The translations under genes were made by a program, and so were the position numbers. A model generated the notes under the pieces. The model made no database searches, was not told the origin of the DNA, and worked only from the letters and a program-made list of their open reading frames with translations. Shown here one piece after another: positions 1 to 10,023 of a DNA stretch of 64,000 bases (within the stretch, counting starts at the first letter, position 1; every line of letters starts with the position of its first letter). Where the stretch lies: assembly GCF_012070395.1 (NCBI RefSeq), contig NZ_JAAFYS010000004.1:310001-374000 (forward strand), read 5' to 3'. This DNA comes from Pseudoroseicyclus tamaricis (GTDB taxonomy: Bacteria; Pseudomonadota; Alphaproteobacteria; Rhodobacterales; Rhodobacteraceae).

Positions 1-245
1 ACGACGAGCGTCACTGTGCCGTGCTCGATCCCCGTCGGCACGGCCTTGATCCCCGCCGCCTTCGCCAGCTCCGTCACCCGCCGGGGCCGCGCGTCGGTGG
101 CGAGGTCGAGATCGCCCGGCGCCAGCCCCATCAGCGCGTTGCGCACGCAGCCGCCGACGAAGAGCGCCTGGTGGCCCCCGGCCTCAAGCATCCCGGTCAC
201 GGCCTGCGCCGCCGGGCTCTCCAGCCACTCCGCCTGCAGCTTCAC
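1..245 (-). CDS. cca: CCA tRNA nucleotidyltransferase, N-terminal part (runs off the window)
   Basis: This is the first 81 codons of the enzyme that adds or repairs the 3' CCA of tRNA. The nucleotidyltransferase core is visible: a loop reading FVGGCVRNALMG followed by the metal-binding DLDLAT (family form GGxVRD...DxD), then RPRRVTELAKAAGIKAVPTGIEHGT. It starts with GTG at 245, inside the stop codon of the NUDIX gene before it (4-bp overlap), so the two are translationally coupled. The C-terminal RNA-binding part lies beyond base 1. Identity rests on the motifs; poly(A) polymerase I shares this head domain but is less usual next to a CoA pyrophosphatase gene. Confidence 0.85.
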   Translation of the reverse strand, partial: MKLQAEWLESPAAQAVTGMLEAGGHQALFVGGCVRNALMGLAPGDLDLATDARPRRVTELAKAAGIKAVPTGIEHGTVTLV

Positions 246-835
246 CGCATCACCTCCGCCAGCCCGCGCAGCATCCGCGCCGTGGCGCCCCAGATGTAAT
301 AGGGCCCATAGGGCACGGCATAGTAGCGGCGGGCGATGCCCTGCCAGCGGCGGCCCTCGATACGGTAGTTCGCCGGCTCAAGCAGGTGCGCGAGGGGGAC
401 GCGGAATATCTCCTCCACCTCGCCCGCCTCGGGGCGCTCGGGGAAGCCCGGCTCCACCAGCGCCAGCACGGGGGTGACGGCGAAGGCGGTGACGGTCTCG
501 TGGCTGGGGAAGGTGCCGAGCACCTCGACATGGGCAGCGGGCAGGCCGATCTCCTCCTCCGCCTCGCGGAGGGCGGCATCGACCGGGCCGCTGTCCACCG
601 GCTCCACCTTGCCGCCGGGAAAGGCGATCTGGCCGGGGTGGTGGCGCAGGTGCGAAGCGCGCTTGGTGAGGATCACCTGCGGGCCACGGCCGGCATCCTC
701 CACCCCGATCAGCACCCCGGCCTGGCGGAGCTTGCGCCCCTCGGGCCTCAGCTTCGGGTTCAGGTCGAAATCGGAGGAGCCGCCGCCGGCGGCCCGCTCC
801 AGAGCCCTCGTCAGTCTGCCCCGCAGGTCACTCAT
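242..835 (-). CDS. NUDIX hydrolase, CoA pyrophosphatase type
   Basis: This 197-residue protein probably hydrolyses the diphosphate of coenzyme A or its thioesters. The CoA-specific signature is present (LTKRASHLRHHPGQIAFPGG) and runs straight into the NUDIX box (GGKVE...REAEEEIGL), where the Glu residues bind Mg2+. I place the start at ATG 835 (MSDLRGRL), which overlaps the end of hslO by 8 bp; the ORF is open further upstream to 865, but that extension lies inside hslO. It sits between hslO and cca in one tight minus-strand operon. Substrate is inferred from the family motif only. Confidence 0.85.
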   Translation of the reverse strand: MSDLRGRLTRALERAAGGGSSDFDLNPKLRPEGRKLRQAGVLIGVEDAGRGPQVILTKRASHLRHHPGQIAFPGGKVEPVDSGPVDAALREAEEEIGLPAAHVEVLGTFPSHETVTAFAVTPVLALVEPGFPERPEAGEVEEIFRVPLAHLLEPANYRIEGRRWQGIARRYYAVPYGPYYIWGATARMLRGLAEVMR

Positions 836-1820
836 CGCGAGGCGGATCGGTCGCCTCGAAGCCAAGCGTCTCGGGGGCGAACTCGTAATGGGCGCCGCAG
901 AACTGGCAATCGGCCGTCACGATCCCCTCCTCGGTCGTCATGTGACCGATGTCCTTGGCGGAGTAGATGGAGAGCGACTGGCGCACCTTGTCCGCCGAGC
1001 AGGAGCAGCCGAAGCGGATCGCCTGCGGGTCGAAGACGCGCGGGTTCTCCTCGTGGAAGAGCCGCACCAGAAGGTCCGTCGGCGCCACCTCCGGCCCGAC
1101 CAGCTCATCCACCTCGACGGAATCGAGCAGGATGTTCACGCGCCGCCAGTCCTCCGCCGCATCCTCGTTGGGGGCGACGAGATCTTCCGCGCGCAGCAGG
1201 CCGTCGGCATTGGTCGCGTCCCCCTTGGCGAAGGGCGAGGCCTTGGGCATGTGCTGGAGCATGACGCCGCCGGCGCGGATGTCGTCCTCCGCCTCCTCGC
1301 GGCCCCAGGCGAGGGAGAAGCGCGTGGGCAGCTGCTCCGACTGGGCGAAGTAGGTGCTGGCGCAGGCGGCGAGGGAGCCGCCGGCCAAGGGTGTGATGCC
1401 CTGATAGGGATGCGTGCCCTCGCCCTGGTCGATCAGCACGGCGAAGTAGCCCTTGCCGATCTGCCCGAAGGCGTCGGCCACGGTGTTCAGCCGCTCGGCA
1501 TCGTAGGAGGCCCAGGCGCGCATGCGGGCGCGGCCGCCCGGCTCCTCCGGCGCGTAGTAATCGGCGGCGAGGATACGCACCGGCCCGTCGCCGCGCACCT
1601 GCACGGAGAGCTTCCAGCGCAGCTTGACGCTCTCGCCGATGAGCGCGGTGATCAGCGCGACCTCGGCGACGAGGCTCTCAACCAGCGGCGGGTAGTCGTG
1701 CTGGGAGAGCAGGTCGTCGAGCACGCCGTCGAGCCGGGCGACGCGGCCACGGATGTCGGGAATGTCGAGCTGGAACGGCAGGACGGTGTCGTCCCAGGCG
1801 ATGCGGGCGCCGAGGGTCAT
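828..1820 (-). CDS. hslO: Hsp33 redox-regulated holdase chaperone
   Basis: Hsp33 is a cytosolic holdase switched on by oxidation. The 330-residue protein carries the hallmark C-terminal zinc site, CSCS followed about 30 residues later by CQFC (CxC...CxxC). When oxidised, these Cys form disulphides and release zinc, which unfolds the linker and exposes the client site. The N-terminal part (ARIAWDDTVLPFQLD, and LTALIGESVKLRWKLSVQVRGDGPVR) matches the family core. It is the first gene of a three-gene minus-strand operon with the CoA pyrophosphatase and cca. Length is slightly above the usual 290 residues because of a longer linker. Confidence 0.95.
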   Translation of the reverse strand: MTLGARIAWDDTVLPFQLDIPDIRGRVARLDGVLDDLLSQHDYPPLVESLVAEVALITALIGESVKLRWKLSVQVRGDGPVRILAADYYAPEEPGGRARMRAWASYDAERLNTVADAFGQIGKGYFAVLIDQGEGTHPYQGITPLAGGSLAACASTYFAQSEQLPTRFSLAWGREEAEDDIRAGGVMLQHMPKASPFAKGDATNADGLLRAEDLVAPNEDAAEDWRRVNILLDSVEVDELVGPEVAPTDLLVRLFHEENPRVFDPQAIRFGCSCSADKVRQSLSIYSAKDIGHMTTEEGIVTADCQFCGAHYEFAPETLGFEATDPPRDE

Positions 1821-1888
1821 GGGCTTTCCTTGGCCAATGTGGGTATACGGCCCCCCATATAGGGGTGGCGGATGAAGGGATAAAGGCC

Positions 1889-2317
1889 ATGCGCAGATTG
1901 GGCGAACGGGTGGACCCCGCCCAGACCTACCGCGCCCGGCCCGGCGCCTACGCGGTGCTGCCGCGGGGCGGGGCGCTGCTCCTGACGCGGACGGAGGAGT
2001 TTCTGCTGCCCGGCGGCGGCATCGACCCCGGCGAGTCGCCCCTGCAGGCGCTGCACCGCGAGGTGATGGAGGAAACCGGCTGGCGCATCGCCGCGCCCCG
2101 CCGGATCGGCGCCTTCCGCCGCTTCGTCTTCATGCCCGATTACGGCTGGTGGGCCGAGAAGATCTGCCACATCTACGTCGCCCGCCCCGTCCTCCGCCTC
2201 GGCCCGCCGACGGAGCCGGACCATGAGCCCGTCTGGATGGCGCCGGAGCTGGCGGCCGACCTCCTCGGCTCGCCCGTCGACCGCTTCGTGGTGGCCGGCC
2301 TGCAGGAGCGGGCCTAG
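1889..2317 (+). CDS. NUDIX hydrolase
   Basis: This is a small NUDIX protein of 142 residues. The NUDIX box is intact (GGGIDPGES...REVMEETGW, with the REx2EE metal-binding core). The rest is a plain NUDIX fold with no extra domain, so the substrate (nucleoside diphosphate derivative, (d)NTP or other) cannot be told. I start it at ATG 1889 (MRRLGERVD), because the 8 codons upstream from 1865 resemble leader rather than family sequence; either start is possible. It is transcribed away from hslO and its last 4 bases overlap the end of the convergent membrane protein gene. Confidence 0.8.
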   Translation: MRRLGERVDPAQTYRARPGAYAVLPRGGALLLTRTEEFLLPGGGIDPGESPLQALHREVMEETGWRIAAPRRIGAFRRFVFMPDYGWWAEKICHIYVARPVLRLGPPTEPDHEPVWMAPELAADLLGSPVDRFVVAGLQERA

Positions 2318-3078
2318 CGCAGCCGCCGGCCTTCGACGGCGACGCCGTAGAGCGTCGCCACCATGGCCAGCGACATCATCTGGGACAGGGCCGACACGAG
2401 AGACAGGCTGACGAACCCGAACCCCGCGGGCAGCAAGACCGGTGCGACAATGAGGGCGAGCGAGCCGAGCGCGCCGGCGACGGCCACGCCGATCAGGGCG
2501 AAGCGCTGCGGCCGCGTCTCCTGCCACGCGTCGGCGAGAGTGAGCGGCCGGCCGAGCGCAGCGGCCGGCAGGACCACCGAGAGGCGCAGCCGTCCCCACG
2601 CCATGGCACCGGCGACGACGACCACGTCGAGGACAAACCCGAGCGGCCCGAGCATGTCGTAGGGCACGAGCGGCACGATGGCGGCGTCATACAGGAACTG
2701 CAGGACGAGAAAGAGGATCCCCAGCAGGAAGAGCTGCCACATGTAGCCGGAAATCAGCGACCAGTCGAAGGCGGGCAACCAGCCGGGCTGCTCTTCCCGG
2801 AAGATCCAGCGAAACCAGTTCACGCCGATCCATGCCTCGAAAACGAGCGACAGGACCCCGAAGATGAGCCCCGCTGACGAGCCCATGACGGATCCGGCAA
2901 GTCCGCCGCTCCCGCCGAAGCCCATCGCCCACAGCCCCATCCCGTACATCCCCATCGCGCCGGAAAGAGCCGCCGTCACCAGCCAGAACAGCGCCATCGG
3001 CACGAGCGCGACCTTCAGCGCCGGCACGATGTTGCGCAGAAGGAGCCCCACCGCGTGAAGGATCATTCGGATCGCCAT
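2314..3078 (-). CDS. Polytopic membrane protein of unknown function
   Basis: I do not recognise a named family. The 254-residue protein has about six hydrophobic segments, with a Gly/Met-rich stretch (GAMGMYGMGLWAMGFGGSGG) between the first and second. A loop, SVVLPAAALGRPLTLADAWQETR, looks conserved-type, as in small inner-membrane proteins that present an amphipathic helix at the surface. It is a single gene convergent with the NUDIX gene (4-bp end overlap) and divergent from argG, separated by 146 bp. Nothing in the context fixes a role. Confidence 0.75.
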   Translation of the reverse strand: MAIRMILHAVGLLLRNIVPALKVALVPMALFWLVTAALSGAMGMYGMGLWAMGFGGSGGLAGSVMGSSAGLIFGVLSLVFEAWIGVNWFRWIFREEQPGWLPAFDWSLISGYMWQLFLLGILFLVLQFLYDAAIVPLVPYDMLGPLGFVLDVVVVAGAMAWGRLRLSVVLPAAALGRPLTLADAWQETRPQRFALIGVAVAGALGSLALIVAPVLLPAGFGFVSLSLVSALSQMMSLAMVATLYGVAVEGRRLR

Positions 3079-3224
3079 ATCGTTCTCCAGGCCGGCAGAG
3101 GGGTCGCAGACGGGGCTGCTGACCGGGGGCCAGACTTGCCGCCGGGGGCGGGGGGGTCAAGCCGCCCGCTTGCCCAAGCCCGGAAAACCCCTTACGCCGC
3201 GTGCGTCTGATCAACGGAGGCTCC

Positions 3225-4445
<1,221 letters not shown>

Positions 4446-4490
4446 GGCTTGGCGCCGGCCAGCCCGGCGCGCTAGATTGAGAAGGCAACA

Positions 4491-4507
4491 GGGGGGCTTG
4501 CCCCCCG
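4491..4507 (+). terminator. GC hairpin after argG
   Basis: The seven-base stem GGGGGGC / GCCCCCC with a TT loop lies 45 bp after the argG stop. There is no T-run, so it may only stabilise the 3' end or act with Rho. Confidence 0.4.
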
Positions 4508-4566
4508 CCTTCGGCCCCGCCGTCTTTCGAGGAAGCACGAGGGGCGCATCAAAAAACGGAGGGGCC

Positions 4567-4980
4567 ATGGCCGAGCTGTCGGACTTCGTCGAGGCACAGG
4601 ACAGGGTGTGGCCCGACGTGCAGGAGGAGCTGGCGGCGGGGCGCAAGCGCAGCCACTGGATGTGGTACGTCTTCCCGCAGCTCGCCTCCCTCGGGCGCTC
4701 CCCCATGGCGCAGCACTACGGCCTCGCGGGCCCGGAGGAGGCCGCCGCCTACCTCGCCCACCCCGTGCTCGGCCCGCGCCTGCAGAAGGCGGCGGAGCTG
4801 GCGCTCTCCTCCGGAGAGACCAATCCCGAGCGGCTGATGGGCCCGGTGGATGCGCTCAAGCTCCGCTCCTCCATGACCCTGTTCGAGACGGTGCCGGGGG
4901 CGCCGGCCGTCTTCAGCCAGATCCTCCTGCGCTTCTATGACGGCACGCGGGACCCGCTGACGCTGGACGCGCTGGCGTGA
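4567..4980 (+). CDS. DUF1810 family protein
   Basis: This 137-residue cytosolic protein belongs to the DUF1810 (calpastatin-like) family, recognised by FVEAQDRVWPDVQEELAAGRKRSHWMWYVFPQL and the later HPVLGPRL and DALKLRSSMTLFE segments. The biochemical function of the family is not established. Start ATG 4567 has GGAGGGG just upstream; the frame is open from 4477 but without support. Its stop overlaps the GTG start of the next gene by 4 bp, so the acetyltransferase is translationally coupled to it. Confidence 0.88.
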   Translation: MAELSDFVEAQDRVWPDVQEELAAGRKRSHWMWYVFPQLASLGRSPMAQHYGLAGPEEAAAYLAHPVLGPRLQKAAELALSSGETNPERLMGPVDALKLRSSMTLFETVPGAPAVFSQILLRFYDGTRDPLTLDALA

Positions 4981-5441
4981 GCCTGACGCGGCGCCCCGTC
5001 GTCCGCGCCGACCTGCGGGCGCTGATGGCGCTAAAGGTCGCTCCCGCGCAGCGCCAGCTGGTCGCCGAGACGGCGGTCACGCTGGCCCAGCAGGCCTACG
5101 AGCCGCCGGGCACCCATGTCTGGGGGCTGTGGGATGGCGACACGGCCGTCGGCCTGCTCGCCATGGTCGATCCGCGCACCTACCCAGAGCTCGAGCCAGA
5201 GGATGACCGAGAGGCCGCCTTCGTCTGGCGGCTGATGATCGCGGAGGAACATCAGGGCAAGGGCTATGGGCGCGCGGCTCTGGGGGAGGTCTTCTCCGTC
5301 GCGCGCGACTGGGGCCTGCCGCGGGTGGCGCTGACCTTCACCGACATCCCGGGCAATGCCGAGCCCTTCTACCTCGCCCACGGCTTCACCCGCACCGGGC
5401 GGGTGGTGGACGGCGAGGTGGAGATGATGCGGGGCATCTGA
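4977..5441 (+). CDS. GNAT-family N-acetyltransferase
   Basis: This 154-residue protein has the acetyl-CoA binding loop of GNAT enzymes, HQGKGYGRAALGEV (Q/RxxGxG/A), preceded by the beta-strand FVWRLMIAEE. The overall pattern (WGLWDGDTAVGLLAMVD, then ALTFTDIPGNAEPFYLAHGFTRTGR) resembles the diamine/spermidine acetyltransferase branch, but the substrate is not determined. It starts with GTG in the stop of the DUF1810 gene. A strong hairpin at 5456-5487 ends the unit. Confidence 0.8.
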   Translation: MSLTRRPVVRADLRALMALKVAPAQRQLVAETAVTLAQQAYEPPGTHVWGLWDGDTAVGLLAMVDPRTYPELEPEDDREAAFVWRLMIAEEHQGKGYGRAALGEVFSVARDWGLPRVALTFTDIPGNAEPFYLAHGFTRTGRVVDGEVEMMRGI

Positions 5442-5455
5442 CGCCCGCGCATCGA

Positions 5456-5487
5456 AAAGGGCGGCGCCGTCGCCGGCACCGCCCTTT
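5456..5487. terminator. Bidirectional terminator hairpin between convergent genes
   Basis: A 13-base stem with one mismatch (5456-5468 against 5475-5487) and a 6-base loop lies between the convergent acetyltransferase and DUF7282 genes. It has AAAA on the left and TTT on the right, so it can work on either strand. Confidence 0.7.
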
Positions 5488-5507
5488 CGTGAACCGTCAC
5501 GCATCGC

Positions 5508-5924
5508 TTACTGCGTGGTGATGACCTGCATCACCAGCTCGTCGTCGACGCGAACAGGGCCGTCCTCGGTGGCACCGAGCGTGTACTCGAAGATGCCTGT
5601 CTCCATGCCGCCGGCCTCGCTGTGGACCATGAGCATCAGCATCTCGCCGGGCATGACCTCTTCGGTCAGGATCGCGGCGACATCCATCGTCTCTCCGACG
5701 CGGATCGGGGCGTGGCCGACAACCGGGCCCGGCGCCATCTCGGCATCGGTACGGTGCACGACCAGCCAGCCATTCTCGGCCGCCGTGACCATGCTGGCGC
5801 TGACGACGCCGTTGGAGACATCCTGATCCATCGCCTCGACCATGGGGGTCATGTCCTGGGCGGAGGCGGCGGAGGCGAGAAGGAGGGCGGCAGCTGCGGC
5901 GGGGGCGGAGAAACGATTGAGCAT
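5508..5924 (-). CDS. Exported DUF7282-like protein
   Basis: The 138-residue product has a clear Sec signal peptide (MLNRFSAP...LLLASAASAQ, cleavage near residue 23). The mature part matches what I recall of the DUF7282 domain: a beta-rich unit reading WLVVHRTD...PGPVVGHAPIRVGETMDV, then MLMVHSEAGGMETGIFEYTLGATEDGPV. The function of the domain is unknown. Start ATG 5924 is chosen because the signal peptide begins there; the frame is open to 6110. It lies downstream of the bc1 operon but behind that operon's terminator, so it should be separately transcribed. Confidence 0.75.
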   Translation of the reverse strand: MLNRFSAPAAAAALLLASAASAQDMTPMVEAMDQDVSNGVVSASMVTAAENGWLVVHRTDAEMAPGPVVGHAPIRVGETMDVAAILTEEVMPGEMLMLMVHSEAGGMETGIFEYTLGATEDGPVRVDDELVMQVITTQ

Positions 5925-6083
5925 AAGACGATGTCCTCGATACTGTTGAACCGGCGCGCCCCGTCTGGCCGCGCCTACTGCAAGCAACGGCGGCCCGGAG
6001 CATTCGGGCTCACCCTCCCGGGTCACGCGCCCTGACATTCCCGTCAGGGGCTCCGTCAGGCGGAAGACGGCCCGAACGCGAAA

Positions 6084-6103
6084 GGGGCGCCCGAAGGCGC
6101 CCC
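6084..6103 (-). terminator. Rho-independent-like terminator of the petABC operon
   Basis: On the minus strand an eight-base stem GGGGCGCC / GGCGCCCC with a TTCG tetraloop is followed by TTT. It sits 28 bp after the petC stop. The rest of the gap 5925-6131 shows nothing else I can support. Confidence 0.75.
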
Positions 6104-6131
6104 CCTGCATCTCTTGCCTGGCGTGAGAGGA

Positions 6132-7001
6132 TCAGTCCTCGTCGCGGCGCTTGTGATGCTTGTGCGGGGCCCAGAGGCGCTTGTTGGTCAGGTACAGCAG
6201 CACGGCGAGGACGGAGAGGCCGATGACACCGGCGAAGCCGGCCTGCTTGCGCGCCGCCATGTGCGGCTCGGACGCCCACATGATGAAGGCGGCGACGTCC
6301 TTCGCTTCTTCGTGCAGCTCGTTGGAGTGCCCGTCGTTGAAGACGATGTCTTCCCCGTAGAGCGGCTGCGGCATCGCGATCCACGAGCCCGGAGCCATGT
6401 GGTGGCCGTCCTCGTCGATGCAGCTGGCCGGGTAGCCGCCGGCATCGAAGGCGGTGTTGTAGTAACCCTCGAAATCCTCGGGCGCGCATTCCGGCGGCTC
6501 CTCGTAGCCGACGAGGAGCGAGGCGATGTACTCGCCGCCGCCCATGCCGTTGAAGAGCTGGTTGAGGCCGGTGCCGTAGGGGCCGTGGAAGCCGGCGCGG
6601 GCCTTGCCCATCAGGCTGAGGTCCGGCGCGTTGGAGAGCGAGGATTCCGGGAAGTAGTCGGCCGGGGTGGCGGTGCGATAGTCGCCCTGCCCGTCGGCGA
6701 GGCTTTCGTCGAACACCTCGAACTGCTGCGCATAGGCGCGCATCTGGTCTTCGGGCAGGCCGGGGCCGCCCTCTTCGGCCAGAGTGCGGTAGGCGACGTA
6801 TTCCATCCCGTGACAGGCGGCGCAGATCTCGGTGTAGATCTGCAGGCCGCGCTGCAGCTGGTTCTGGTCGAACGTGCCGAACGGCCCCTCGTAGGAGAAG
6901 GAGAAGTTCTCGATATGCGTCTCGGCGTGCTGGGCCGATGCGGCCACGGGGGCCAGCGCGCCCAGCGCGACAGCGGCGGTCAGAGCGAGAGTCTTGAGCA
7001 T
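6132..7001 (-). CDS. petC: Cytochrome c1 of the bc1 complex
   Basis: Cytochrome c1 takes electrons from the Rieske protein and passes them to soluble cytochrome c in the periplasm. The 289-residue precursor has a Sec signal (ends ASAQ, residue 24), a haem c site C60-A-A-C63-H64, and the Met-ligand region SWIAMPQPLYGED. A single C-terminal membrane anchor (FAGVIGLSVLAVLLYLTNKRLW) is followed by a basic tail. Start ATG 7001 is where the signal peptide begins. It is the last gene of petA-petB-petC, 14 bp after petB. Unlike rhizobial forms it is not fused to cytochrome b. Confidence 0.96.
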   Translation of the reverse strand: MLKTLALTAAVALGALAPVAASAQHAETHIENFSFSYEGPFGTFDQNQLQRGLQIYTEICAACHGMEYVAYRTLAEEGGPGLPEDQMRAYAQQFEVFDESLADGQGDYRTATPADYFPESSLSNAPDLSLMGKARAGFHGPYGTGLNQLFNGMGGGEYIASLLVGYEEPPECAPEDFEGYYNTAFDAGGYPASCIDEDGHHMAPGSWIAMPQPLYGEDIVFNDGHSNELHEEAKDVAAFIMWASEPHMAARKQAGFAGVIGLSVLAVLLYLTNKRLWAPHKHHKRRDED

Positions 7002-7015
7002 GGGGTCGTCCTTTC

Positions 7016-8359
7016 TCACTCGGCCGGCTTGGCCACGTAGGGCGGCGGCGTCTCGGCGTCGCCGTAGTGCTCGCGGAAATCGTCCTCGATCGTTGCGGGC
7101 GGCGTCGTCGGCTTCTCGAACACGCCGAGCAGCGGCAGGATCACCAGGAAGTAGGCGAACCAGTAGGTGGCGCCGATCAGCGCGATGGTGGAGTAGGGCG
7201 GCTCGGCCGCCTGGGAGCCGACCCACATCAGTACGATGAAGTCGACGACCAGCAGGCGGTACCACCACTTGAACATCGGCCGGTAGCGGCCCGAGCGCAC
7301 GTTCGACGTGTCCAGCCACGGCACGAGGGCCATGACGAGGATGGCGCCGAACATCGCCAGCACGCCGAAGAACTTCGCGTCGATGATGCCGAAGGAGATC
7401 CAGTTGGCGAACATCACCACCCAGACATCCGCGGTGAAGGCCCGCAGGATGGCGTAGAAGGGCAGGAAGTACCATTCCGGCACGATGTGGCTCGGCGTCG
7501 CGAGCGGGTTGGCCGGGATGTAGTTGTCGGGGTGGCCGAGGTAGTTCGGCATGAAGCCGACGATCGCCATGAAGACGACGAGGATCAGCGTCAGCGCGAA
7601 GAGATCCTTGATCACGAAGTAGGGCCAGAAGGGCAGCGTGTCCTTCGCTGCCTCTTCCTTGCTGGTGCGCCGCACCTCAACGCCCGTCGGGTTGTTGTTG
7701 CCCGTCGAGTGGAAGGCCCAGACGTGCACGATGACGAGGCCCGCGATCACGAAGGGCAGCAGGTAGTGCAGCGAGAAGAAGCGGTTGAGCGCCGGCTGGC
7801 CGACGGCGGAGGCGCCGAGAAGCCAGGTCTGCAGGCTCTCGCCGATGAAGGGAATGGCGCCGAAGAGGCCGGTGATCACCGCCGTGCCGTGGAAGGACAT
7901 CTGCCCCCAGGGCAGCACGTAGCCCATGAAGCCGGTGGCCATCATGCACAGGTAGATCAGCATGCCGATGATCCACGTCACCTCGCGGGGCGTCTTGTAC
8001 GAGCCGTAGAAGAGGCCGCGGAAGATGTGGATGTAGACGGCGAAGAAGAACAGCGATGCGCCGTTGGAGTGGAAATAGCGGATCATGTGGCCGCCATTCA
8101 CGTTGCGCATGATGTGCTCGACGGAGGCGAAGGCCAGGTCGACCTGCGGGGTGTAGTGCATCACCAGCACCACGCCCGTGGCGATCTGCAGCACCAGCGC
8201 GAAGACCAGGACGACGCCCCAGATCCACCACCAGTTCAGGTTCTTCGGCGTGGGGATCATCAGCGTGTCGTAGAGCAGGCCGATGACGGGCAGGCGCCCG
8301 TTCAGCCACTTCGCCGCGCCGGCCTTAGGTTCGTAATGGTCGTGGGGAATACCAGCCAT
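7016..8359 (-). CDS. petB: Cytochrome b of the bc1 complex
   Basis: This is the 447-residue, eight-helix inner-membrane subunit that holds haems bL and bH and both quinone sites. The N-terminal helix pairs with haem-ligand His are visible ([35 protein letters not shown], and later [20 protein letters not shown]). The quinol-oxidation site carries the PEWY motif ([15 protein letters not shown]). Length is typical of Rhodobacterales, including the C-terminal extension [14 protein letters not shown]. It lies 12 bp after petA in the operon. Confidence 0.97.
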   Translation of the reverse strand: MAGIPHDHYEPKAGAAKWLNGRLPVIGLLYDTLMIPTPKNLNWWWIWGVVLVFALVLQIATGVVLVMHYTPQVDLAFASVEHIMRNVNGGHMIRYFHSNGASLFFFAVYIHIFRGLFYGSYKTPREVTWIIGMLIYLCMMATGFMGYVLPWGQMSFHGTAVITGLFGAIPFIGESLQTWLLGASAVGQPALNRFFSLHYLLPFVIAGLVIVHVWAFHSTGNNNPTGVEVRRTSKEEAAKDTLPFWPYFVIKDLFALTLILVVFMAIVGFMPNYLGHPDNYIPANPLATPSHIVPEWYFLPFYAILRAFTADVWVVMFANWISFGIIDAKFFGVLAMFGAILVMALVPWLDTSNVRSGRYRPMFKWWYRLLVVDFIVLMWVGSQAAEPPYSTIALIGATYWFAYFLVILPLLGVFEKPTTPPATIEDDFREHYGDAETPPPYVAKPAE

Positions 8360-8371
8360 CGTGACGTCTCC

Positions 8372-8935
8372 TTAACCGAGCTGCAGCGTCGTCTCGTCCA
8401 CGAAGGCCGCGACGGGAATGGGCAGGTTGCGCGGCGCCGGGCCCCGGCGGATGCGGCCGGCGGTGTCGTAGTGCGACCCGTGGCACGGGCAGAACCAGCC
8501 GCCGAAATCACCGGACTCGCCGAGCGGCACGCAGCCGAGATGGGTGCACACACCCATTTGCACGAGCCACACGCTGTCCTCGCTGATCGAGCGGTTCTCG
8601 TCGGTGGCGGGAACTCCTTCGGGCAGGTTGGCGTTCTCGGCATTGGGATCAACGAGATCGGAGACATCGACATCGCGCGCCGCGGCAATCTCTTCATCGG
8701 TGCGGGCCCGGATGAAGACCGGCTTGCCCTGCCAGAGGACCGTCAGCTGCGTGCCACGCTGCACGCCGGAGACATCGACGCGGATCGAGGCGAGAGCCTG
8801 CACATCCGCGGAGGGGTTCATCTGGTTCACCAGCGGCCAGACCGCGGCACCGGCCATCACCGTCGCCATGCCGGCGGTGGCATAGTAGATGAAATCGCGG
8901 CGCGTGCCCTCTGGGGCCGTCTCTGCTTGTGACAC
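8372..8935 (-). CDS. petA: Rieske iron-sulfur subunit of the bc1 complex
   Basis: The Rieske protein carries the [2Fe-2S] cluster that accepts the first electron from quinol. Cluster-binding boxes are CTHLGC and CPCHGSH. The N-terminus has a twin-arginine motif ([11 protein letters not shown]) and an uncleaved membrane anchor, followed by the flexible hinge [13 protein letters not shown]. The start is GTG 8935, supported by AAGGAG nine bases upstream; the open frame upstream to 8980 does not look like family sequence. It is the first gene of petABC. At 187 residues it is of normal length. Confidence 0.96.
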   Translation of the reverse strand: MSQAETAPEGTRRDFIYYATAGMATVMAGAAVWPLVNQMNPSADVQALASIRVDVSGVQRGTQLTVLWQGKPVFIRARTDEEIAAARDVDVSDLVDPNAENANLPEGVPATDENRSISEDSVWLVQMGVCTHLGCVPLGESGDFGGWFCPCHGSHYDTAGRIRRGPAPRNLPIPVAAFVDETTLQLG

Positions 8936-9237
8936 GAGGTTTCTCTCCTTGAGTCGGGGCGCGGGTCGCCCGTCGCACATGTCCCGCGGCGGATTTCCGC
9001 CCGATTTTGGGGGGCTTCTTATCCCTCATGCAGTGGGCCGTCCAGCACGCATTGGCCGCGGCCGGCTGACGAGATTGTGGAGTGAATGTCGCTCGGGGTT
9101 AACAATTTAGAAACCGAAGGATGCACAGCTTGAACGTGTGTTCGCCCGGCCATAGGGTCTGCGATGGGGATGAACCGGGGGAACCCGGGGTCCGGTCATG
9201 CGCATGTCCGGGCCAAGAGCTACGCTAGGAGAACGAC

Positions 9238-9897
9238 GTGCTGTCACCTGCGCACAAAACGCTGCTGATCGCGGGGCTGCTGGCCCTGCCGGGCGCTGCC
9301 CGGGCCGAGCTTCAGCTCAGCCTGTATGGCGGCGTGCAGGAGGCTGACCCGTCCGACGTCACCGTTTCCGGCGATTCGGTCGTGGCCGATGACGAGTTCA
9401 CCGCGACGTGGGAGGGCCGGTCCCTTGAGGCGCCGTTCTACTGGGGCGCCCGCGCCACGTGGTGGGCCCGCTCCGGCCTCGGCTTCGGGCTCGACGTCAA
9501 CCACGCCAAAACCTACGCCGACGACGAGACGCTGGCCCAGACGGGCTACGAACGGCTCGAATTCTCCGACGGGCTGAACATCGTCACCGTCAACGCCTAC
9601 TACCGGTGGGACAGGGCGCTCGGCCCCGTCACCCCCTATGTCGGCGGCGGCCTCGGCGTCTCCGTCCCCCATGTGGAGCTGACAGAGGCCTCAAGCGAGA
9701 CCTTCGAATACCAGCTCACCGGCCCCGCCGCGACCTGGATCGCCGGGGCGAGCGTGCCGATCACCGAGCGGGTGGACCTCTTCGGTGAGTACAAGGGCAC
9801 CTGGTCCTCCAACGAGGCCGAGCTCGACACCGGCGGCACGCTGGAGAGCGACATCATGACCAATGCCGTGAACTTCGGGGTGAGCTTCAACTTCTGA
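9238..9897 (+). CDS. Outer-membrane beta-barrel protein, LpxQ-like (possible lipid A oxidase)
   Basis: The 219-residue precursor has a signal peptide (to ARA, residue 23). The rest is a run of amphipathic beta strands ending in FGVSFNF, an aromatic C-terminus as expected for outer-membrane barrels. The order of segments (LSLYGG, FYWGARATWW, EFSDGLNIVTVNAYYRW, VTPYVGGGLGVSVPHVE) recalls proteins annotated as lipid A oxidase in rhizobia and Rhodobacteraceae, but this is from memory and enzymatic activity is not shown. GTG 9238 is chosen because AGGAG lies at 9226-9230. The 300 bp upstream hold no other gene. Confidence 0.7.
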   Translation: MLSPAHKTLLIAGLLALPGAARAELQLSLYGGVQEADPSDVTVSGDSVVADDEFTATWEGRSLEAPFYWGARATWWARSGLGFGLDVNHAKTYADDETLAQTGYERLEFSDGLNIVTVNAYYRWDRALGPVTPYVGGGLGVSVPHVELTEASSETFEYQLTGPAATWIAGASVPITERVDLFGEYKGTWSSNEAELDTGGTLESDIMTNAVNFGVSFNF

Positions 9898-9924
9898 CCG
9901 CCGTGCGGGAAGGAGAAGCTAGGA

Positions 9925-9970
9925 GCGGGGGCCAGCCCCCGCACCCCCGCGGTATTTTTGGCCAGATGAA
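9925..9970 (-). repeat. GGCCAAAAATA-box hairpin repeat, copy 1
   Basis: This is one of three copies of a short repeat made of TTCATCTGGCCAAAAATACC and a following G/C-rich hairpin (GCGGGGG/CCCCCGC). Here it reads on the minus strand, so on the plus strand the hairpin followed by GGTATTTTTGG lies just after the beta-barrel gene and could terminate it. Confidence 0.7.
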
Positions 9971-10023
9971 CAGGGGATCCCGGAGAGGGCGCCGCTCTGC
10001 CTGGTGAATAGGCCGCGTCTGAT

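Noticed and set aside
9085-9110. TTAAC and nearby A/T-rich bases as a CtrA box
   Set aside because: Only one TTAA half-site is present; the TTAA-N7-TTAA spacing is not met, and I see no full CtrA site elsewhere in the window, including upstream of ccrM.
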